This document shows positions 24,281 to 35,069 of a DNA stretch of 64,000 nt, one piece after another (within the stretch, counting starts at the first letter, position 1; the number at the start of each line of letters is the position of its first letter). Below the pieces are notes generated by a model. The model saw only the letters and a program-made list of their open reading frames with translations. It was not told where the DNA came from and did not search any database. This stretch comes from Molanna angustata (taxonomy: Eukaryota > Arthropoda > Insecta > Trichoptera > Molannidae). Position numbers and translations under genes: made by a program. The DNA lies in NCBI GenBank assembly GCA_963576475.1, contig OY754981.1, positions 14,002,216 through 14,066,215 of the forward strand. Direction: 5' to 3'.

Positions 24281-24812
24281 TTTTCAAAATGCTTTCATGA
24301 TCTGGAAAATCGAGGTATTTTTTATATATTTTGAACTGATGATACAGTAAAAATACACTCTTAAAAAATGCATTCAAGAATAATTGTCAAAATATAAAGA
24401 AAAAATATGGTCTGCTATGTCAATGTGAAATAAACTTCATGAAATATGTAAAATATACCTAACAGAAGTAAAATAGCTTCTATATGGAAAAATTGAGTGA
24501 TTAACTTCACATATATATTGTATGTGTCTCTATAGGCAAGTGAATTTTTAAAATGCTCTCACGGTCTGGAAAATCGAGGTTTTTTTTTGCCCTGTTTGAA
24601 ATTTTGATACAACAAATATACACAAAAATGCATTCAAGGATTGTCAAAATTTAAAGAAAATAATCTATGGTGTGCCATATCAATGTGAAATAAATTTCAT
24701 GTTTGTATGAAAAATGTATATAACAGAAGTAAAATAGCTTCTGTATGGGTCTGTAAAATTCAGTGATCAACTTCATATTGATATTGTTTGTGTCTCCATA
24801 GACAAGTGTATA
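24281..24812. repeat. Tandem duplication, two ~265-bp units
   Basis: Unit 1 (24281-24545) and unit 2 (24546-24812) share CTGGAAAATCGAGGT, AAAATGCATTCAAG, CAATGTGAAATAAA, AACAGAAGTAAAATAGCTTC and GTGTCTC(T/C)ATAG in order, with about 15-20% visible divergence. Confidence 0.8.
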
Positions 24813-24819
24813 TTTTACT

Positions 24820-24960
24820 CTCCACTTCTATCTTCCTCAAGGGGTTGGCAGTGAGAACCGAACACCGCATTCTTCTATCTTGACACATATCCGTCGCCTT
24901 ATCAACATTGATACACTGTCTCATACATGCTCATCTTGCTATTAATACAATTTTTTTACA
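24820..24960 (-). pseudogene. RTE-like LINE 3' fragment, copy 3
   Basis: Matches the 3' ends at 703-830 and 49870-49980 in reverse: GGCAGTGAGAACCGAACACC then TGTCTCATACATG. Only about 140 bp remain. Confidence 0.65.
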
Positions 24961-25154
24961 TAATTTTCTCAACAGATATCATATAGAAAGTGAGTTTCGT
25001 GACAATCTTTTTGTGTGTATGGTGTATTGTGAAACTTTTGTCCTCTGGGAATCTTATATTTGTTTAATAATCCAATAGAAATGTACTTCGTAAAAATTCA
25101 TTTAGAAATTGTCAAACTTTCAAGAAGAAAAAAATGTACACTTACTATATTGTG

Positions 25155-25195
25155 GAGAGTTTAGTGTTGGCTACAAACCACTCGTTTTATAAAAG
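25155..25195 (-). repeat. X-repeat terminal fragment
   Basis: The text GAGAGTTTAGTGTTGGCTAC followed by AAACCACTCGTTTTAT is the inverted X start. The body to its left is too diverged to define. Confidence 0.4.
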
Positions 25196-25339
25196 CTCTT
25201 ACAAATCGTGTAATATCCACATAAATAAATGTTTCTTATAAAAATCAATTAACAGAATTGACAGAAGTGACATAATTATACATGTACATCAACAAAAAAT
25301 GAAAGCTACAAAAGAACAATGAAAATATACATACATAAC

Positions 25340-25545
25340 ACCAAGATAAATAATAAAAAAAAAAACAAAAAAACATCATAGCAACCAAAAAGGGATTGGG
25401 AAAGAACAAGAAGAGGAAATCGAGATCAGATGTTTAGGGATAAATATTACGTAGCAAAGGGAAGGAAGGAAAAGGAGTGGGATCAGGTATTTTCGGAGAG
25501 ATATCCCTGCTTTAGTCTTTTCTTGAAAATGGAAAGCATATTATA
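25340..25545 (-). pseudogene. LINE 3' fragment related to 63170-63610
   Basis: Shares GTTTAGGGATAAATATT and CTTTAGTCTTTTCTTGAAAA with the LINE C-terminus at 63390-63440. Here the coding frame is destroyed. Confidence 0.45.
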
Positions 25546-25559
25546 TGTAACTACTAATT

Positions 25560-26095
25560 TAATATAATATGGAATAACTTAATATAAAGAATTTGGTAGA
25601 TTCAATTCATTTCTTACCTACTTAGTTGACTGTTTCTACCTACCTACCTATAATCCTTTTTTTCCGAATGGCAATTATCCGACTTACCCACTATTTCCTA
25701 TTTGGCATCAGGCTGCAATAGGATTGTGTGATGGTTCTGGGATAATTATAGGGAACATCTTCTCCCATTTCATTCCCTCGCCTTCAACCCCCTCCCTATA
25801 CACCACAGAAGTGATTCCCTAGTCTCTTCCTACCTCGTCCCTCCCCACCCCTAACCAACCACCGCTCGCAGGTCATTATCCGTCAGAGAAATTATTTTCC
25901 CTCGTCTGCATCCAACCATGCTATTTCTACTATTTAACACACTAGTTTGCAAATACAGAGATCGTATTTTAATAATTTTTGTATTATCAATACTTTTGCA
26001 CTATAGTATAATTAAATTTCATATTTTTATCTCAATAATTATTTTATGTATATTTTAATTCAAGAACTCTATACATAATATACTATCTATATCAC
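25560..26095. other. Stretch without recognised gene
   Basis: A C/T-rich segment (25760-25870) without coding potential. Nothing else. Confidence 0.4.
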
Positions 26096-26097
26096 AC

Positions 26098-26300
26098 AAC
26101 TGTTCAAATAAACACCTCGGCACAGGACTTCCTAGTGAGGTGTTCATCGTACCCTAGCAATTACAATACTTATCAATAAATAACACACATATATATGTAC
26201 ACACTCACTTAACTTCTAGCTCTAGTATGTAATTGTATCTGTAACTTCTTCATTTTATTGTTTATAATAAATAAATAAATAAATAAATAAAATAAATAAT
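26098..26300 (+). mobile_element. LINE 3'-end insertion, extreme 5' truncation
   Basis: Only the 3' UTR is present: the stem-loop at 26111-26144, about 115 bp of UTR and an (AATA)n tail at 26262-26296. Confidence 0.7.
26111..26144 (+). other. LINE 3'-UTR stem-loop (copy c)
   Basis: Outer stem AACACCTC/GAGGTGTT (8 bp), inner AGG-ACTT-CCT, and TAGT before the closing strand. Confidence 0.75.
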
Positions 26301-26423
26301 GTTTCTACATAGGGAGGATTTTACATATGAAAACGACTGATGTATTGTTATTAATTTAAATTTATTCTTAACGAATATTAAAAATATATATATGAAGCAT
26401 TTAGTTTTATTCCATTTTGTCAT

Positions 26424-26750
26424 CAGGGGGTAAGTTTGATAAATCGGCGGAATCAAAACCATCCATGTTTACCCATTTCACGGATACAATATTATCTTAT
26501 GGAGTTCTATAACATCTTAAGATATTATAGAACTCCATAACACAATTATATTCATAATATGGGTAACAATGGATGGTTTAAATTCCGCCGATTTATCAGA
26601 CTTACCCCCCTGGTCAACCGGCGGAATCAAAACCAACCATGATATACCCATATCATTGATATTATTTTATGGAGTTCTATAACATCTTGAGATATTATAA
26701 CATATAAGATATTGATTCCGCCGGTCGACCAGATTTGCCCCCCTGATTGT
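26424..26750. mobile_element. Two adjacent palindromic MITE-like units
   Basis: Unit 1 (26424-26612) is a near-perfect palindrome with ends CAGGGGGTAAGTTTGATAAA and its complement, and a centre at CATCTTAAGATATTATAG. Unit 2 (26611-26750) is a related shorter palindrome with ends TGGTCAACCGGCGGAATCA. Both contain TATGGAGTTCTATAACATCTT and end in CCCCCCTG. The arrangement looks like a dimer or a nested insertion of the same family. Confidence 0.8.
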
Positions 26751-27390
26751 CAAATCTGAAAAATGTTTTTTAAAAAATATGGAGTATGTATGTTGGTACA
26801 CAATATTCACTAACATTTTTTTTGTTTCAGAAGATCAATGGAAAAAATTGCCATTTATCAATAAACCCGCCTATGTACACATTATATGTAAAATAAGTTA
26901 CAAATAAATAAATTCTGGCAGTATTTATGTACCAATGAGTTATATTAAAATCAAAAAAATCGATTATAGTTCCACATAATATGTATTTTTCTTTTTACTG
27001 ATGGACCGTTTTATCTATACTACACAAATTATTCGTTTTTACTTTCCACTACTTTGAAACAGTGTAAGATCACGATCAAGGCCGTAGCCAGAAAATTTCG
27101 GGGGGGGGGGATAGCTTAGTGGAACAGTGGAAACAAGTCGCCCCGTGAGCGTATCCCCGTACGAGCATAAAGTACAGTCATACATAATAAAAATAAAAGG
27201 AAGTAGGAAAATTTTTTTATAGTGATTTTAACTAAGTATTATGTTTTGTATAACAACAGAGTGAAATGGGTGCACCGTATGTAAATGCAGTCTCGTTGTT
27301 ACTCACTAAAGAAATATCACGATTACATAATTATTAAGCGGATTTTTATTACTCATATGTGTTTAAGAGTCACTCAAGTATTTCCTGATG
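26751..27390. other. Stretch without recognised gene
   Basis: A short poly-G run near 27101-27110. Nothing else stands out. Confidence 0.4.
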
Positions 27391-27394
27391 TTTT

Positions 27395-27475
27395 AAATGA
27401 ACGTGAAGGCAAACGGAGAAGACCTTCGTCCAGGAGTGGACGGAAAAAGGCTATGAAAGAAGATGAATCTTGAAA
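27395..27475 (+). pseudogene. RTE-like LINE 3' terminus
   Basis: The words CCTTCGTCCAGGAGTGGACG and AAAAAGGCTATGAAAGAAGATG match the very common insect RTE ending (a GTCCAGCAGTGGACG-type word, then GGCTGA and an ATG-rich tail). The open frame across it is incidental. Confidence 0.55.
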
Positions 27476-27584
27476 AATTAAAGATTTCTTTAAATAATTT
27501 TTCTATTTATTGTATATTTTCTACATGTGTATAATATATAATTTATAACTTCAAAGCGTTATCGAACAAATTTCGATTTCTACA

Positions 27585-27655
27585 TACATACATACATACA
27601 TACATATATACATATATACCTACCTACATACATACATACATACATGTATAGGTAC
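27585..27655. repeat. (CATA)n microsatellite, short array
   Basis: Interrupted CATA repeats with CCTAC variants. Confidence 0.85.
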
Positions 27656-27771
27656 ATACATTTTTTTTATTTTGTTATAATATAAACATGGATAAATACA
27701 AAAATTAAAATTTACAGTTTTTTTTCAAATAAGTAGATACTGTCCCAATTAAGTTAAAAACTTTTGTTTGT

Positions 27772-27801
27772 ACATACATACATAAAGACATACATACATA
27801 C

Positions 27802-27832
<31 letters not shown>

Positions 27833-28025
27833 CATACATACATACATACATACATACATACATACATACATACATACATACATACATACATACATACATA
27901 CATACATACATACATACATACATACATACATACATACATACATACATACATACATACATACATACATACATACATACATACATACATACATACATACATT
28001 TATACATACATACATACATACATAC
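27772..28025. repeat. (CATA)n microsatellite, ~250 bp
   Basis: Almost pure tetranucleotide array. Open frames in all phases are artefacts. It may have been seeded by a LINE tail, since RTE-like copies at 681 and 49850 end in the same motif. Confidence 0.95.
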
Positions 28026-28137
28026 ACTATCGCATCGTATCCTTTTTAAATGTAAGCAATACTCATTTTTTTGTCGTTCGATGCCTATCTTTAACCCATT
28101 ATTCATTTATATAATAATATGGATTTTTATATCGCCG

Positions 28138-28470
28138 TTTAATGATTCACGATCATTCCATGGGCGCTGATAATTCAGTTTTGTGCTGCTCTACGAACCA
28201 AAGCTGTTTTCAGTACTTTAGCACTTCTGACTTCTGGAGGTAGTGCATTCCACTTAATAGGAACGCTCACACGAAAGCATCGGTAATAGTAAGCCGCTTT
28301 GTCGACTCTGTCCAACTCCCTAAAGGAATCGATACTCTGTGATCCAGACGACTTGAGAGCTCTTTTCTTTGACACAGCTCTTGAATGTATTGTGGCGCTA
28401 GATTGTTCAAAGCATTAAACACCGTTAAAAAAATATAATCTCTGGACACTTCAACAGTGTGAATTGTTTA
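28138..28470 (-). pseudogene. LINE RT C-terminal fragment (K family), copy 2
   Basis: Two minus-strand frames carry the post-palm LINE words: VFNALNNLAPQYIQELCQRK then, in another frame, FRVSVPIKWNALPPEVRSAK. The 3' end shows the AATGATTCACGATCATTCC hairpin (about 28141-28159). The copy at 12185-12560 is more decayed. Confidence 0.7.
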
Positions 28471-28911
28471 GTTGTTTATATAATATTATCGTCTGATACA
28501 AAATCGTCAGTTATTTAGTAATTTAATCAACCTCTCTAAATGTGTTATTTAGGCACCTACTTTAATGCGTCAGTATTTTTATATGCGACTCTAGCCTTTA
28601 TGGAACTCTTTAAATCAAATACTCACCTGGAACTATGGTCATAGTAAGCTGCTTTATTGACTCTTTATTAATTTATTTAAAATTTTAATACTCTGCGATC
28701 CAGACGATTTAAACGTAAGATCTATTTATGGTTGTATATACATTTTTTGGCATCGTTCATTAATGCAATACAGAGCTTTGAAGACCATATAGCACATGTT
28801 ATATTCCATTCTTGATTTTTCCTAAAGGACAGACTCCAGATTGATCAAAAAGTGCTGGAATGGCGAACACAAATGAGCAGAAAAAGTGTAGGAAGACTTG
28901 TAAGGTGGTTC

Positions 28912-29285
28912 AATGCATATTTATTTATTTTATTTACGGCGTTTACCATTTACATGAAGTTTTCACAAAAGATACAAAATATAGTAGTTACATAATAATG
29001 TGTGAAAATACATATGAAAATACATTCAAAGAAAATTTAACTAAAATAAAATAATAAGTAGAATAACAAATATATGTAGTTATAAAAGAACAAATAAACA
29101 TAATATGTAAGTAATAAATACTAATATAACGAAACATAATCAGTGGAATCTAACACGTAGGGTATTCATGTAGTTATTAATATTGCCTATATACGGATCC
29201 ATATCATTAGCATATTCATTGCTCAATCTCTGATTAATGCATAATTGTGATGCGCTAGTGTGAGGGAATCGTCACAATAAAATTG
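28912..29285 (-). pseudogene. LINE C-terminal fragment
   Basis: The minus strand encodes NQRLSNEYANDMDPYIGNIN followed by NYMNTLRVRFH, the kind of ending seen in CR1/Jockey-like ORFs. It leads to a TTTATTTATTTTATTT tail at about 28920-28935 (+ strand view). Confidence 0.45.
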
Positions 29286-29299
29286 GTTAAATATGACAT

Positions 29300-29397
29300 A
29301 GATTGGAGGCGGTTGGATGCCGTCTGCCCAGAATATAGAGCTATGGATTTCTCAGGTAGAGGCCTGTGTGAGAGAGAGACGATATGATGATGATGAA
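29300..29397 (+). pseudogene. RTE-like LINE 3' tail
   Basis: GATTGGAGGCGGTTGGATGC to a GATATGATGATGATG tail, typical of an RTE-like 3' end. Confidence 0.45.
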
Positions 29398-29439
29398 AGC
29401 TAAGATTTAGATTTTGGGTAGATACCGATTTGTCATGGA

Positions 29440-29700
29440 ACGAACGAATGAATGATTGAATAATATATGTATTTCCAGTGGTATAAAAATTACAAAGACA
29501 CTAAATTACAATTTTTATTTAATTTACACCTAATTACAATTTTTTTTACACTTTTGGAAATATTACTGCTTTGCTGGACATAGTCTGTTCGGAGGTAGTA
29601 CTAGTTTAAAATTGCTATAGCTACTCTGCGATCAAAGATTTTTTTCTTCACATATTCCATCCACACAGGACATCGACAATCAGGATGAAAAACTCTAATC
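29440..29700 (-). mobile_element. LINE 3'-end fragment with (ATTC)n tail
   Basis: A GAATGAATG tail at the left, about 100 bp of UTR and the stem-loop at 29565-29599. The copy at 49074-49350 is homologous along its length (CAATTTTACA, TGGCTACTCTGCGATC, ACATCGACAA-C-CAGGATGAAA). Confidence 0.6.
29565..29599 (-). other. LINE 3'-UTR stem-loop (copy f)
   Basis: Outer stem ACTGCTTTG/GGAGGTAGT pairs through several G-U pairs on the minus-strand RNA; inner stem GGAC/GTCT. Confidence 0.55.
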
Positions 29701-29759
29701 GTCTACATATACTTTGTATGGAACAGAGCGGCCTCTTGTTAGGTGTACTTCAAATCAAG

Positions 29760-30170
29760 AACTTGTGTGTGAAACGTTAGTCAACTACTGAGTTTAGATA
29801 AATTGTTTGAAGCCTTTGCTTGGTGTCTGGTATCTAGGATGTGCTATCTATGGTTTCCATGGTAAATGAAATATAATAAATGACAATGGACGCGGCGCTG
29901 ACAAATGCGTGCGTACAATGGTGTATGGACAATGGTTCCATTAGGCTCTAGAACATTATAGCTGTCAGACCTTCGCTTTCACTAAGTGTTTTCTGACAAC
30001 ATAACTACCTCAAGAATTAAGGGATGAGAAATATCAACTATGCGGATTATAATTAGTTCAGACAAAGATACGTACCTACAGTACTTATGTACCAACATAA
30101 CATAATATACATATCGACACCCATAACCAGATACATTCAATACATATTTTCATATACATATAGATACCTA
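29760..30170. other. Stretch without recognised gene
   Basis: Nothing coding or structured recognised. Confidence 0.4.
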
Positions 30171-30176
30171 TGCATC

Positions 30177-30385
30177 CGACCCTCTTGGCTTAGTGGGTAA
30201 TCGGTTGACTTCTGTGCTGGCGTCCTGAAATAGATTCCCAGCAGGGGGAAATTTTATTTAACTTTTATCACACAATCATTTCTTTTCTGGACTGGAAATA
30301 CTTGTCAATTTTAAGAAAATGCCGGTTAAATAAACTCACCACTTGCGCAGGGTGCAATAAGGAAGTGTTCATAAATAAAATCCAT
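30177..30385 (+). repeat. tRNA-derived SINE-B, copy 1
   Basis: A-box-like CTTGGCTTAGTGGGT, a degenerate B box (AGATTCCCAGCAG), then a body ending GCGCAGGGTGCAATAAGGAA. The body and end match 44403-44570. Confidence 0.6.
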
Positions 30386-30735
30386 CATCTACTTGATGTA
30401 GTCAGTGCTTAAGTACAAAGTATCAACAGTAAGTAAATAGCACATGACTCAAAAGTATAAAAATAGATTTGGTTTTTCCTATGTACCTACCCAATCTTGA
30501 ACCGAACGCCACATCTGCTTAATATGTTGTATGATTCAAACAATAAAAATAAATTTTGAATTAAATTGATTGAAACTGGACTCGAACCTAGGGATTGCAA
30601 TCCGGAAAACCGGATCCGGTACCATTAGAAGTAGTTGGGATCCGGCATCTTTTGGACGAATCTGATTATCGGATTCGGTAAATTAAAAAAGAACATTAAA
30701 ACATGATCCTCCAGTTACCTTATTATATATCGTGT

Positions 30736-31276
30736 CCGGACAATCGACCGTAGCCGATTGACCGCGGACAATTGACCGTACGCCCTTTTTATCGAATGGA
30801 CAATTGACAATTAACCGCGGACAATTGACCGCGGGGACAATTTACCATTATGGATAATTGATCGTGAGTTGACCGTGGGGACAATTAGCCGCACAGACAA
30901 TTGACCGTGTGGACAGATGACCGTGAGGACAATTGACCGTGGGTACAGTTGACCGTATGGACAATTCACCGTACGGAAACTAATGTAAGTTTAAAACTAT
31001 TTTTTTTTTCATAATTCTAGTTGATTATGGAGTTCCATGGAGTGACAGTTTCAAACACTGAAAAAACTATTTTAAATATCAGAAATAACTTCCTTTTCTT
31101 TTTTCGTACGTTTAAGAAATTGCGTGAAAAAAATGTTCGTTTATGGCGAAGAACCGATTGCCTTCCTTTTTGGATTTTAAAATACTACGAGAAATCCAAG
31201 ATGGCGGCAGTGATTAAACGTAAAAAGGGCGTACGGTCAATTATGAGCGGTCAATCGGCTACGGTCAATTGTCCGG
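30736..31276. mobile_element. TIR element with internal GACAATTGACCGTGG minisatellite
   Basis: The ends (30736-30795 and 31217-31276) are about 60-bp inverted repeats: CCGGACAATCGACCGTAGCC inward to GTACGCCCTTTTTA, matched in reverse at the right. Just inside the left TIR about a dozen degenerate ~16-bp units of GACAATTGACCGTGGG-type run to 30985, while the right side has none. The interior has a short frame with no recognised domain. Confidence 0.8.
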
Positions 31277-31344
31277 GAATCCTAATAATATATTTATTAT
31301 TTATTTATTTACTGTTTATTTTGTACTGCAGGGCTATTCGTTAA

Positions 31345-31640
31345 GTTGATAAATATAGTATTCAGACTTAAGAATCTTTAAAGATTATATTAATTGTATC
31401 AATTTATTCATAAAATAATAACTATTTCATACTTGAATTTCATCTTAACCAATTATTATGATTGAATGAAAATTTATATTAATATTAGATTATCATCCAG
31501 TAATGATTTATACATTTTAAAGATTAAATAACGTGTAGGTATTAATTATTACCGATTTTTAAACATTTTTATTAAGTTTAAATTATTAAATTTATATTTA
31601 TGATTAAAAATAAAATAATTAAAAAATGAAAAAAAAATAT
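31345..31640. other. Stretch without recognised gene
   Basis: AT-rich filler. Nothing recognised. Confidence 0.4.
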
Positions 31641-31768
31641 TTTGATGGGTTAGCGCATTGGGTTAGTAATCCAGTGGTCGCGAGTTCGAATCCTGTCTCG
31701 ACTGATTTCGTTCACCTATAGCACAAGCATTTATGCTTATTTTAGGGAACGTAGGAAGATGTATATAT

Positions 31769-32126
31769 TTTTTTTATTTTTTTTTTATTTATTAATTTCC
31801 ATAATACAATACAAAATAAAATATAACATATCATCAAATATATAAATGGAATTTATTACCTCACTAGGCAAAGCCTGTTCTGAGGTAATACTAGGCAATA
31901 AGTAAGCAGAAATTTTAGCTACGTGAATTCTTAATATCTAAGGCACAAAAAAATATAAAAAGTACAAATAATAAAGTACAAAAGTACACATTTTAAGTCA
32001 TAAAAAAATATAAAAAAGTACATATAAAATACAATAGTAGGTACATGAAAAAATTTATCAGGTGTCTTTGTGTTTTTGTTAACGTGAGGGTGTGTTTGCG
32101 TGTGTGGATATGTGTAAAACACTTGT
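31769..32126 (-). mobile_element. LINE 3'-end insertion inside SINE-A
   Basis: Minus-strand, 5'-truncated LINE end: a poly(T)/TTTATT tail complement at the left (31769-31795), the stem-loop at 31855-31889, then about 235 bp of UTR. The SINE word GATGTATATGTACTTG is split, with ATAT repeated on both sides as the probable target duplication. Confidence 0.75.
31855..31889 (-). other. LINE 3'-UTR stem-loop (copy d)
   Basis: Outer stem ATTACCTC/GAGGTAAT (8 bp); inner AGGC-AAA-GCCT. Confidence 0.75.
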
Positions 32127-32174
32127 ACAATATGTACTTGTTTAACAAGGATATATTCAAAAAAAATAATTATT

Positions 32175-32880
32175 TATATTAAGTGTTATTTATATTAATT
32201 ATCATTTATATAAGTGTTATTTATATTAAGTGTTATTTATACTAAGTGTTTTTGTTTTATTTATCTAACTTAATTTTCCCTGTTCATTTTTGACGCCTTA
32301 TACCCATATGCATATTATGATGTATTTAAACTATAGAAGCTGAATTTATTATTGATGAGCAAATGCCAATGGTCATGGTCTGGCATTTACAGATGTGGTC
32401 TTGGCCATGCAACTTTATTTTTTTTTTCTGTTAATATTCAATAATTACAATGAAATATGTCAAAAAAACGCCAATTGACAGTATCGATATAACACAGTTA
32501 ATTGCTTACTTTTCAATCAAAAATAAGTCAATAAAATTCTGCGACTGCCTTTTCCGGAAAGTCCCTTGCTTTAATTCTTTTAAGACTCTTGGTCTTGCAA
32601 TGCCTGGTCTTGGTTTGCACCCCTGGTCTTGATCTTGCAGCGATATATTGTGCGGTCTTGGTCTTGCAAATCTCCCAAAACCATGACCATGACTGCAAGA
32701 CTTTTGCTCATCACTAACTGCGTGATTAGGAATACCAGCAAATCACTTAATAATAATACTCAACATGCTTCTAAAGCAACTTCTAGGTATTCCACTTGCA
32801 AGTTTTTCCACCATTCTGTGAGGCACCGCCATAGAATAGTTTTTCCATTATTTTATATTACCATTGTTCTCGAGTATCTC
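32175..32880. other. Stretch without recognised gene
   Basis: Local GTGTTATTTATATTAA tandem near 32180-32250 and a GGTCTTGGTCTTG run near 32590-32665. No gene. Confidence 0.4.
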
Positions 32881-32887
32881 AAAAGAG

Positions 32888-33112
32888 ACAGGTAATTGAT
32901 TATACTAGAGGCAAAATAACATCTCACATATTAAATTCAGCAATGAGGTTCACCACCCATTCTGAATGTTGACTTTTTAGGTGTTACGAGGCTAAGGAAG
33001 ACGGAAGATAGGCGGAGATACACGCATGTGACGTGCTTCCTTTTCGTACACACCCGCACATCTGTCGCTAGTAACCCCACATTGAGAGATTATGTCGTGA
33101 TGGTATGTGTAT
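32888..33112 (+). repeat. R repeat, copy 2
   Basis: Contains CAGCAATGAGGTTCACCACC, CACACCCGCACATCTGTCGC and the terminal CCCCACATTGAGAG...GTCGTGATGGTATGTG. Confidence 0.7.
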
Positions 33113-33159
33113 AAGTTATTTCACAAAAAAAATATCCTCACATGAAGGATAGTTATTCC

Positions 33160-33240
33160 AATATCTTTAATAATAATAATAATTTGTATGGCGCCGTTTA
33201 ATGATTCAAGATCATTCCAAGGGCGCTGTTATTTTGGCAT
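33160..33240 (-). repeat. K-family LINE 3' end
   Basis: An (AAT)n run, ATGGCGCCGTTTAATGATTC and the AATGATTCAAGATCATTCC hairpin, as at 28128-28165. Confidence 0.5.
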
Positions 33241-33350
33241 AAGTATCTTTGTGATAAAATAATGGAAGATACTTCTCCATATTATATTACAATTTCTCGT
33301 GATTTATTTTTCAGACATAGATTGTACATTGTACAATTGTTATGAATGTA

Positions 33351-33890
33351 CAGGGTGTTTCAAAATAAAGTTTATATTTAGTGGATTAATTAAAAAAAAA
33401 GTAAGCCGTGTATTGAAATAAGGTTTATTAATTATTAAACTACACAATTTGGTAATTTATTTCTTAAAAATAATATCGTCAAAATGTAGACCCTCGCGTT
33501 CGTAGCACTCATTTAATCGAACAGTAAAATTGCAGGTGGACTTGATTGGCAGGTGGACTCAGTGATGGCTACCATTTTGTGACGGATATTTTCTTTCAAA
33601 TGCGCCAGGGAAGTCTGTTTACTGGCGTAAACTTTAGATTTAAGATAACCTCAGAGGAAAAAGTCCCTAGGGGTTAAATCAGGACTGCTTGGAGGCCAAT
33701 TTATGTCACCTCTCTTGGAGAGCTCGTAGCAGAGATGTATTGGACGTGTGTGACTTTGCTTCGTCCTGCTGGAACCATGTTTTTTGGTTATAGCCAGGAA
33801 AGTTTTGCAGTTCAGGCACCAAGAAGTCGTCTAACATCTCCACATAACAATCTGAATACAAATATAAACATTCTTTTGAGACACCTTATA
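33351..33890 (-). pseudogene. Decayed Tc1/mariner-like transposon with transposase C-terminus
   Basis: The ends are imperfect inverted repeats (CAGGGTGTTTCAAAA at the left; TAAGGTGTCTCAAAA in complement at the right), flanked by TA. In the minus strand, broken frames give a WFQQDEAKSHT-like word and INWPPSSPDLTPRDFF, LKSKVYASKQTSLAHLKENI. These resemble the second and third catalytic-Asp regions of IS630/Tc1/mariner transposases. The N-terminal half is missing and stops are present. Confidence 0.75.
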
Positions 33891-34234
33891 TATTCAACCT
33901 TTTTTTATTTTTTAATTCTAAAATTAAAATAAAACATTTTTTGGCTGTGTATAAAGCTTTTTTTATTAAATAATTAAATTTTGTGTATAAAAAAAATATA
34001 TCTAGGTATAAACAATAATAATTGCACATATTCAAAAAAATATCACCATAAATTAACTTTAAATTAGCATATACACAAATATATAGACACAAGCCTTTAA
34101 AAATTATTTTATGATTGAAAGCATTAATAACATCAATATTTTTGAAAGAAATAAATAATGATTTATACATAGAATTATAATAATCTAAGGATTTATAAAT
34201 GACTAGAAGAATTTTATCTCTCAATAAAGCTGTT

Positions 34235-34454
34235 TTAGGCGATAGTTACACGTAAAGTATTTACTGTGATCCGCCAATAAATACTGATGTATCATGGTAT
34301 TTACTGAACGTGTAGTCTAGTGTATTGATTGATGTCAATATTTATTTATGGATTTAATTATTAATTTATTAATCCATCAATAAATACTGACGTCCATCAA
34401 TAAATACTGAATTGATGGATCACAGTACATACTTTACGTGTAACTGTCGCCTTA
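34235..34454. mobile_element. Short TIR/MITE element
   Basis: Ends TTAGGCGATAGTTACACGTA and its complement (TACGTGTAACTGTCGCCTTA at 34435-34454). Inside, the word CCATCAATAAATACTGA or close variants occurs three to four times in mixed orientation. No ORF. Confidence 0.8.
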
Positions 34455-34710
34455 ATACCATATGGTAAAAACAATACATTTTGAAAATGGAATATCAAAT
34501 AAATGTTCATTATAAAATTAAATGCAGCTAACATCAAATAAACAGGACTGAATCGATATTATGTAAAAAAATGTATAAATACACAAGTGCTGATAAATTA
34601 AGAGCACTAAAAATAGAAAATTTTTGGCTAAAAAAAATAATAAACAGAAATGTTTATAATTGTAAAAAATATAAAATACTTGTTAACAATAGATACTGTT
34701 AGGTATATTT

Positions 34711-35064
34711 CGTCGCTCTCCTGACTAAAGGTCGTAACTGGTAAAATGTAAATTGTTCAGGAGAGCATTTTTAGTGTTTTGCCCGTGCTTATTTTCATCT
34801 CTCCCAGCACACGGTGACACGGTGAGAATATATTTTATTATTTTATTTGTATTCTTATATATATGAATCATTCTTATATATATATTAGAATCGTATTTGC
34901 ACATAGGTCTATTAGTGATATTTTTCAGTAATTCGTAGACAACAAATCACTAAGCTATTCCAAGTTAACGGGAGGTGATACAGTTGAGATCTTTAGTGAG
35001 AAGATGTGTACAAACTCAATTTTGCAAAAAATGTCAGATACGACAGTTAGTCAGGAGAGGGACG
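34711..35064. mobile_element. MITE family C, copy 1
   Basis: Terminal inverted repeat CGTCGCTCTCCTGACTA against TAGTCAGGAGAGGGACG. The interior matches 47610-47955 (ATCTCTCCCAGCACACGGTG, GTAGACAACAAATCACTAAG, AATGTCAGATACGACAGTTA). Confidence 0.85.
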
Positions 35065-35069
35065 ATTTA

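Larger units (their letters stand above)
31644..32170 (+). repeat. SINE-A copy 2, split by a LINE
   Basis: The SINE head lacks the 5' part of the tRNA domain (it starts GATGGGTTAGCGCATTGGG) but keeps the anticodon arm, B box and body to GGAAGATGTATAT (31768). It resumes at about 32127 with ATATGTACTTG...AACAAGG and a poly-A-like tail. The break is caused by the LINE fragment 31769-32126. Confidence 0.8.

Noticed and set aside
27705..28114. Open frames of MYVC / YIHT repeats
   Set aside because: They are translations of the (CATA)n array.
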